Positions 1-7,373 of a stretch of 14,606 bases of DNA are shown here, in pieces. Source of the DNA: Pseudomonadota bacterium. GTDB lineage: Bacteria > Pseudomonadota > Gammaproteobacteria > Xanthomonadales > Xanthomonadaceae. Position numbers and translations under genes: made by a program. Position 1 is the first letter of the stretch. Every line of letters begins with the position of its first letter. The stretch lies in NCBI GenBank assembly GCA_023444765.1, contig JAEXLY010000332.1:1-14606 (forward strand), written 5' to 3'. The notes beneath the pieces are model-generated. The model saw only the letters and a list, made by a program, of their open reading frames with translations. It was not told the DNA's origin and searched no databases.

Positions 1-80
1 CCCAACCCCGGCCCCTGGCGCCGGGCATGGGCTGCGGGGGGCGGGAGCGCGCGGGGGCGGCCGGCCGGCCCGGGCTCGCC

Positions 81-86
81 TATGAT
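81..86 (+). promoter_or_regulatory. Candidate -10 element for the protease gene
   Basis: The hexamer TATGAT differs from the sigma-70 consensus TATAAT at one base and lies 32 bases before the protease ATG, in an otherwise extremely GC-rich stretch. No matching -35 box is visible at the expected distance. A short leader of about 25 bases would result. The ribosome binding site before the ATG is also weak (GGACGACGG). Confidence 0.4.
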
Positions 87-118
87 GCGCGCAGAACCCT
101 GGACGACCGGACGACGGC

Positions 119-1540
119 ATGCGCCGCATCACGCTTCTCACACTCCTGTGCTTCGCCGCGGCGGCGACCGCCGCCGATGCGCCCCGTGTCGCCGGCGAGC
201 CGAGCCGAACGCCGGCCGCCAAGTCCGGCGGCACATGGCGCGCCGCCGCAGCACCGGTGGCCCGCCTGCGCTACGGCGAAATGTCCGCGCAGCGGATCCA
301 CAGGCTGCAGCAGGACAACGCTTCGCGCGTCGGCAAGCCGCTGCAGATCGGCATCGCCCGGGAGGCCGCCGGAGAGACGGACGGGCGCACGCTGCCGCAG
401 CCCGGGTGGAGCAGGCTCGCCGACGGCAGCTCCGCGACCCGGATCGAGTTCACCTCGCCCCTGGCCTATGGCGTGCGCGCCGGTCTCCGGATCGAAGGCC
501 TGGATCCACGCGCCGAACTGCGCTTTGCCGGATCGGCGCGACCCGACAGGATCGTCGCGCTGGTCACCGGCGCACAGGTCAGCGCGCTGGCCGGCGACGA
601 CGGTCTGTACTGGACGCCTTCGACCGAGGGCGAGCGGCAACTGGTGGAGATCTGGCTGCCGGCCGGTGCGTCTCCCGACGGCCTCAGGCTCGACGCACCG
701 CGGCTGAGCCACCTGATGACCAACGCGGTCGACGACTTCCGCATCCTCAAGAATGTCGGCGGCTCGGGCAGCTGCAACATCAACGCCGTGTGCGAGGTCG
801 CTGCCCTGGGCCAGGGCTACGTCCTGGTCAGGGATGCCGTGGCGCGGATGACCTTCGTGAAGGACGGCGGCACCTATCTGTGCACCGGAACGCTGCTCAA
901 CGACAACGACAGCGGAACCCAGGTGCCCTGGTTCCACACCGCCCACCACTGCATCAGCTCCCCTGCGCTGGCAGCGACGCTCAACACCTACTGGCGCTAC
1001 GAATCCACCGCGTGCAGCAGCAACGTGGTGGGCGACTACGTGCAACTCAGCGGTGGCGCCGATTACCTGTATTCCAGCGACAGCGGGAGCGGCGGCACCG
1101 ATGGCGCCCTCCTGCGCCTGCGCGACGCCGCACCGGCGGGCGCGACGTTCGCCGGCTGGGACGCGAATGTGCTCGCGTCGGGCAGCAGCGTCCTTGCCGT
1201 GCACCATCCGGCCGGGGATCTGAAGAAGGTTTCGTCCGGCCAGCACCTGCCCGCTCGCAGCGACGCCGTCAGCCACGCGGCGCGCTGGCTGCGGGGCACC
1301 ACCGAGGGCGGCAGCAGCGGCTCGGGCCTGTTCACCCTGTCGAACGGGAATTACTACCTGCGCGGCGGCCTGCACGGCGGTTACGCCTCCTGCGCCAACT
1401 CCGGGACCACCGACAGCAACAACGTCGACTGGTACTCGCGCTTCGACGTGGACTTTCCGAACATCCGCCAGTATCTCGCGCCCGGACCCTCCGGCGGCCC
1501 GCGCCGCCGGACCGGCTCGCAGCCGCTGCGGCCGCACTGA
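119..1540 (+). CDS. Secreted lysyl endopeptidase-like serine protease (chymotrypsin fold)
   Basis: This 473-residue protein looks like a secreted trypsin-like serine protease of the Achromobacter protease I / lysyl endopeptidase type. Residues 1 to about 19 form a signal peptide (MRR, then a Leu/Ala-rich core ending ATAA). A propeptide-like region follows to about residue 215. The catalytic domain then opens with GSGSCNI and a CTGTLLN strand. The triad is visible: His277 in TAHHC, Asp328 in GTDGALL and Ser400 in GGSSGSG. LHGGYASC and VDWYSRF near the C terminus match the corresponding parts of Achromobacter protease I; Asp437 in VDWYS aligns with the Asp of that enzyme's Lys-selecting pocket, so cleavage after Lys is the best guess. 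The protein is shorter than Achromobacter protease I and ends soon after the protease fold, so no extra C-terminal secretion domain is seen. The ATG at 119 is chosen because it begins exactly at the signal peptide. The gene stands alone, convergent with the MFS gene. Confidence 0.88.
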   Translation: MRRITLLTLLCFAAAATAADAPRVAGEPSRTPAAKSGGTWRAAAAPVARLRYGEMSAQRIHRLQQDNASRVGKPLQIGIAREAAGETDGRTLPQPGWSRLADGSSATRIEFTSPLAYGVRAGLRIEGLDPRAELRFAGSARPDRIVALVTGAQVSALAGDDGLYWTPSTEGERQLVEIWLPAGASPDGLRLDAPRLSHLMTNAVDDFRILKNVGGSGSCNINAVCEVAALGQGYVLVRDAVARMTFVKDGGTYLCTGTLLNDNDSGTQVPWFHTAHHCISSPALAATLNTYWRYESTACSSNVVGDYVQLSGGADYLYSSDSGSGGTDGALLRLRDAAPAGATFAGWDANVLASGSSVLAVHHPAGDLKKVSSGQHLPARSDAVSHAARWLRGTTEGGSSGSGLFTLSNGNYYLRGGLHGGYASCANSGTTDSNNVDWYSRFDVDFPNIRQYLAPGPSGGPRRRTGSQPLRPH

Positions 1541-1550
1541 CGCGGACGCC

Positions 1551-1591
1551 GCTGCGCGAAATCGTCTCGCCGGCTTCCGGCTTGTCGCAGC
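1551..1591. terminator. Possible hairpin between the convergent protease and MFS genes
   Basis: GCTGCG (1551-1556) and CGCAGC (1586-1591) are inverted repeats enclosing a smaller GCCGG-CTT-CCGGC hairpin. This lies just after the protease stop, in the 151-base gap before the MFS stop codon. There is no T run on either side, so terminator function is weakly supported. Nothing else is recognised in the gap. Confidence 0.25.
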
Positions 1592-1691
1592 CGCCCCATC
1601 GCGGACCGGCGCCGGCGTCGCTGCGACCGACTGATGCAACGTGCGGCCAGCGACGCCGTGGCGCGGGCGTGGCACGGCATCTGCGAGGCCG

Positions 1692-2945
1692 TTACAGCTG
1701 CCCGGTCGGCTCCAGCGTCCCGGGTGCCTGCGGGCATCCCGGGGGCGCGTGACCGCGACGCGTCTCCCAGCGCCAGAACGCCCACCCCGCCAGCATGAAG
1801 GCGGCCGCGAGCGCCGCCAGGTGGAGCGCATCGCCGCTCACCAGGGGCGAGATCAGGCCCGCCAGCATGGCGTTGAGCACCAGCCCCACGAAGGCCTGCA
1901 GGGACGAGGCCGAACCTCGCTGGCGCGGGTACATGTCGAGGATGGACAGGGTGACGATGGGGAACACCAGCGCGATGCCGAAGGCATTGGCCACCATCGG
2001 CAGCACGGCCCAGGGGACTTCGGGCGCGGGGGCCAGCGCGCTGTAGGCCAGGTTACCGAGCATCGCCACGGCGCTGACCGCGAAGCCGATGCCGGCCAGC
2101 CGCGTCCCGCTGATACGCCCTGCCGCCCGCCCCGAGACGAACGCCCCCAGCATCATCCCGCTGATCATCGGGATGAAGAACCAGCCGAACTGGCGCTCGT
2201 CCAGCCGCAGCAGGTCCAGGACGAAGGCCGGCGCTGAAGCGATGTACAGGAACAGTGCGGCGAAGTTGAGCGCACCGGCCAGCGCCAGGCGCAGGAACCT
2301 CGGATTGAGCGCGATCCACGCATAGTCGCGCAGCAGCCGGCGCGGCGACGGCGCCAGCCGCGCCTGGGGCGGCAGCGTCTCCGGGAGCCAGCGCCAGGTC
2401 GCGAGCAGCAGCAGCGTCGAGAACGCCACCAGGAACCAGAAGATCAGCGGCCAGCGTCCGACCCCCAGCAGCCAGCCGCCGACCACGGGCGCGATCGCCG
2501 GCGCCACGCCGAAGATCATCGACACCTGGCTCATCAACCGCTGCGCATCATCGCCATGCAGCACGTCGCGGATCACCGCACGTCCGACGATCAGCCCCAC
2601 GCCCGCCGAAAGCCCCTGCAGCGCGCGGAAGGCCAGCAGCGTCGTCAGGTCGTCCGCCAGCGCGCATCCGGCCGAAGCCCCGGTGAACACCACCAGCCCG
2701 CCCAGGATCACCCGCCGCCTGCCCAGCATGTCCGACAGCGGGCCGTGTACCAGGCTCATCAGCGCGTAGGCGATCAGGTAGACGCTGATGGTCTGCTGCA
2801 TCGCCAGCTTGTCGGCACGAAGGTCGGAACCCATCGCCGGGAACGCCGGGAAGATGGTGTCGATCGAGAACGGCCCGAACATCGCCAGGCCCGCCAGCAG
2901 CAACGCCAGCCGCCGCAGGCCGGGTACTTGCGCGCTTACCGCCAT
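1692..2945 (-). CDS. MFS multidrug efflux transporter, Bcr/CflA type
   Basis: This is a 417-residue inner-membrane proton-coupled drug exporter of the major facilitator superfamily, Bcr/CflA branch (12 helices expected). Helix 1 carries GPFSIDTIFPAFPAMG, matching the conserved acidic residue plus PA(L/F)P pattern of Bcr/CflA/MdfA (Asp29). The loop between helices 2 and 3 has a clear MFS motif A, GPLSDMLGRRR, at residues 68-78. The GRAVIRD stretch in helix 4 is the Bcr-type charged motif. Hydrophobic helices then run to near the C terminus, which ends in a short polar tail. I chose the ATG at 2945; a GTG two codons upstream (2951) is also possible. It begins within 10 bases of the stop codon of the membrane protein gene upstream, so the two are probably co-transcribed. 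The substrate cannot be read from the sequence. Confidence 0.88.
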   Translation of the reverse strand: MAVSAQVPGLRRLALLLAGLAMFGPFSIDTIFPAFPAMGSDLRADKLAMQQTISVYLIAYALMSLVHGPLSDMLGRRRVILGGLVVFTGASAGCALADDLTTLLAFRALQGLSAGVGLIVGRAVIRDVLHGDDAQRLMSQVSMIFGVAPAIAPVVGGWLLGVGRWPLIFWFLVAFSTLLLLATWRWLPETLPPQARLAPSPRRLLRDYAWIALNPRFLRLALAGALNFAALFLYIASAPAFVLDLLRLDERQFGWFFIPMISGMMLGAFVSGRAAGRISGTRLAGIGFAVSAVAMLGNLAYSALAPAPEVPWAVLPMVANAFGIALVFPIVTLSILDMYPRQRGSASSLQAFVGLVLNAMLAGLISPLVSGDALHLAALAAAFMLAGWAFWRWETRRGHAPPGCPQAPGTLEPTGQL

Positions 2946-2952
2946 GGGCACG

Positions 2953-3693
2953 TCACGGCGCCGACGCCGGCGCGGGCCGGGCGGCGGCCGAGCGCCAGCC
3001 CAGGATGCGGATAGCGGCGACACCGTCGATCGGCAGTACCTCGGCGCGCTCCTCCTGCGGATTCCATACGAACACGAAGGCGCTGCTGGTGCCGAGCATG
3101 CGCCAGTCGCCCGGCAGTGCCTGTGCCTGGTCGGACAGGCGCACCGAAACCGCGTGGCCGCTGCCGGCGTGGATCTGCTGCCCGCGCGCATCGCCGAACA
3201 GGTACAGACCCACCGTCATGGCCAGCAGCGCCGTCAGCGTGGCCATGGTTTCCGGATGGAGGCCCATGTACATCCACCAGTCGCTGCGCCGCGGCAGCAG
3301 CACCCGCCCCCACCAGCGCCGCTCGATCGCAGGGACCCGCTCGGGGTGGCGCCGGCGCCAGCGCTCCGGCATCAGGGCCAGCCACGAGGCCAGCAGCGTC
3401 CACGCCAGCAGCCACAGGTACTCGGGCCGGCGCAGGCCGGCGACGAAATAGTCGCTGCTCTGCATGAATTCCAGGATCGGGATGTCGAACCGCCGGTAGA
3501 ACCAGTAGCTGTCCCACAGGCCGTAGACCGAGATGAACAGGTAGCTGCAGGTCACCAGCAGCACCGGCTCGCGCCGGAACACCTGCCAGATCCGGCCGAC
3601 GACGGACCAGTCGTCGCCGTCGCCGGCCAGGCCAGGTGCAGGTTGCGCAGGGGTGGCCGCTTCGGGCGGGCTGGAAACCGGCGATGGAGTCAC
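2953..3693 (-). CDS. Hypothetical three-helix membrane protein
   Basis: I do not recognise a named family. The 246-residue product has a Pro/Ala-rich N-terminal stretch (1-25) and likely transmembrane helices at about 44-66, 92-108 and 152-172. Between helices 1 and 2 is an aromatic-rich stretch (FYRRFDIPILEF), and between 2 and 3 a basic loop (RRRH, RRWWGR). The remaining 75 or so residues form a soluble C-terminal part containing GTSSAFVFVWNPQEE and a VLPIDGVAAIRI strand pattern. The start is a GTG at 3693; no ATG in this frame gives a better N terminus. The gene runs directly into the MFS efflux gene, with its TGA (2955-2953) one base before that gene's possible GTG start, so the two are likely an operon. 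A role linked to the transporter is possible but is inferred only from spacing. Confidence 0.72.
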   Translation of the reverse strand: MTPSPVSSPPEAATPAQPAPGLAGDGDDWSVVGRIWQVFRREPVLLVTCSYLFISVYGLWDSYWFYRRFDIPILEFMQSSDYFVAGLRRPEYLWLLAWTLLASWLALMPERWRRRHPERVPAIERRWWGRVLLPRRSDWWMYMGLHPETMATLTALLAMTVGLYLFGDARGQQIHAGSGHAVSVRLSDQAQALPGDWRMLGTSSAFVFVWNPQEERAEVLPIDGVAAIRILGWRSAAARPAPASAP

Positions 3694-3781
3694 GGCGGTT
3701 GCGGTATGGACGGGCGTTCAGGTTAACAAGCCGGGCGGCCTCCGGGGGCCGACCGGACACCTCGCCCGGCCGTGTCGCAGC

Positions 3782-3787
3782 TATAAT
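3782..3787 (+). promoter_or_regulatory. -10 element for the glycine riboswitch-gcvP transcript
   Basis: A perfect sigma-70 -10 hexamer, TATAAT, sits 12 bases before the 5' side of the first aptamer's closing stem. Transcription from about 3794 would include both aptamers. No convincing -35 box is seen 16-18 bases upstream, so the promoter may rely on an activator or on the strong -10 box. The divergent membrane-protein gene starts 89 bases upstream. Confidence 0.65.
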
Positions 3788-3796
3788 CGCCAGGCA

Positions 3797-3993
3797 ATGG
3801 TGGGAGAAGCACGGGCCCCGCGCCCGCGCTGCCGAAGGCGCAACGCCCGTAATCGCTCAGGCCCGATACCACCGGACGCGGCAAACACTCTGGAGAGACC
3901 GACCGGCAGCGCCGGAACCGGCGCCGAAGGGGCACGAAGCGCGCGATCCCGTGCACGCTTCCAAACTCTCAGGCAAAAGGACAGAGGGGCACC
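3797..3993 (+). ncRNA. Tandem glycine riboswitch (two aptamers)
   Basis: The leader carries two successive glycine aptamers. Aptamer 1: closing stem GGTGG (3799-3803) with CCACC (3869-3873), then GGGAGAAGC, the core GCCGAAGGCGCAA (about 3830-3842) and CGCTCAGGCCCGATACC. Aptamer 2: closing stem CTCTG (3888-3892) with CAGAG (3982-3986), then GGAGAGACC, the core GCGCCGAAGGGGCA and the hallmark CTCTCAGGCAAAAGGACAGAG. The linker between the two closing stems is about 14 bases, as is usual for tandem forms. Glycine riboswitches that precede gcv genes generally turn expression on when glycine is plentiful, letting the cell use excess glycine. The gene directly downstream is gcvP, the expected target. 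Aptamer 1 departs from consensus in its 3' core (GGCCCGATACC where GGCAAAAGGACC is typical). Confidence 0.95.
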
Positions 3994-4132
3994 ACCGCCA
4001 CGGAATGCCCGTCGCCGTCCAGCGCAAGCTGGCGCCGGTTCCGCGCCCGCCAGCGACTCCATCGCGGCGCGACCGGACGCCCACGGCAGCCCCGGGATTC
4101 CAGCGGCGCCCTCCACTTTCCGGTGCCCCGCC
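3994..4132 (+). promoter_or_regulatory. Expression-platform region between riboswitch and gcvP start
   Basis: These 139 untranslated bases lie between aptamer 2 and the gcvP ATG. They contain a small hairpin with a GCAA tetraloop (CCAGC-GCAA-GCTGG, 4019-4032). GGTGCCCC (4122-4129), four bases before the ATG, is a perfect reverse complement of GGGGCACC (3986-3993) at the 3' end of aptamer 2. No Shine-Dalgarno sequence is visible before the ATG and there is no T run, so control of translation initiation seems likelier than an intrinsic terminator. That mechanism is inference. Confidence 0.5.
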
Positions 4133-7030
<2,898 letters not shown>

Positions 7031-7057
7031 CCGGTTCTTCGCCACCGCGACAAGCAC

Positions 7058-7092
7058 ACGCGCAACCGCTCCGCAAGGAGCGGTTCGCGTTT
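7058..7092 (+). terminator. Hairpin terminator after gcvP
   Basis: AACCGCTCC and GGAGCGGTT pair perfectly around a GCAA tetraloop (7064-7085). The stem extends by ACGCG/CGCGT across a single bulged C, giving 14 base pairs in all, and ends in TTT (7090-7092). It starts 28 bases after the gcvP stop. The stem is strong, but the U run is short. Confidence 0.7.
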
Positions 7093-7179
7093 GCGGGGTT
7101 GGCGCTGTTTTCGCCAAACAGGGGCCGCGCGTGTCGCCACGCGGGCTGCCGATGATTGTTCAATCGCTCCTCCACAACG

Positions 7180-7202
7180 TTGTCCACAGGCAGCGTGGAT
7201 AA
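7180..7202. promoter_or_regulatory. Inverted pair of DnaA-box-like 9-mers
   Basis: TTGTCCACA reads on the plus strand at 7180-7188, and TTATCCACG reads on the minus strand at 7202-7194. Each differs by one base from the strong DnaA box TTATCCACA, and the two face each other across 5 bases. There is no dnaA, dnaN or parAB nearby, so this is not read as a replication origin. DnaA binding is only a possibility. Confidence 0.3.
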
Positions 7203-7342
7203 GTCGACGGGACGCCACGTGGGTGTTTCAGAGGTGGTTGCGCATTGCAAGCAACGCGGCGGCGGACTTGACAGATCGCCCGGCGATTCCCGAGACGCGT
7301 GGCTGCGCGGTTCGCCCCGCCCAACACGGCCGCGACGCCCGT

Positions 7343-7362
7343 ACCCGTGCCGGCACGCGGGT
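7343..7362. terminator. Strong dyad at the 3' end of the EAL gene
   Basis: CGTGCCGGCACG (7346-7357) is a perfect 12-base palindrome, and ACCCG/CGGGT (7343-7347, 7358-7362) gives an alternative outer pairing. It lies 11 bases beyond the stop codon of the minus-strand EAL gene, where a terminator would be expected. No T run follows on the minus strand, so the role is uncertain. Confidence 0.35.
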
Positions 7363-7373
7363 CCGCTGCCCGT

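Larger units (their letters stand above)
7093..7373. other. Palindrome-rich intergenic region between convergent gcvP and the EAL gene
   Basis: No credible gene is seen in this stretch of about 280 bases. It holds a series of short inverted repeats: TTGGCG/CGCCAA (7099-7117), CGCGTG-TCGC-CACGCG (7128-7143), GATTG-TT-CAATC (7154-7165), the palindrome ACAACGTTGT (7174-7183), an inverted pair of DnaA-box-like sites (7180-7202) and CCACGTGG (7215-7222). Some may be transcription terminators for the converging genes; the rest is unexplained. Confidence 0.5.

Noticed and set aside
80..1831. Minus-strand open frame opposite the protease
   Set aside because: The plus-strand frame has a signal peptide and a complete catalytic triad; the antisense frame has none and runs across an intergenic gap and the MFS end.
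2946..3191. N-terminal extension of the MFS protein up to 3191
   Set aside because: The extension overlaps the coding region of the membrane protein and reads as Arg/Pro/Ala-rich noise; the transporter begins naturally at 2945.
7174..7222. Possible replication origin
   Set aside because: There are only two imperfect DnaA boxes, with no AT-rich unwinding region and no dnaA/dnaN/gidA or replication gene nearby.
7268..7273. TTGACA as a -35 promoter box
   Set aside because: No -10 hexamer lies 16-18 bases downstream, and no gene begins after it on that strand.
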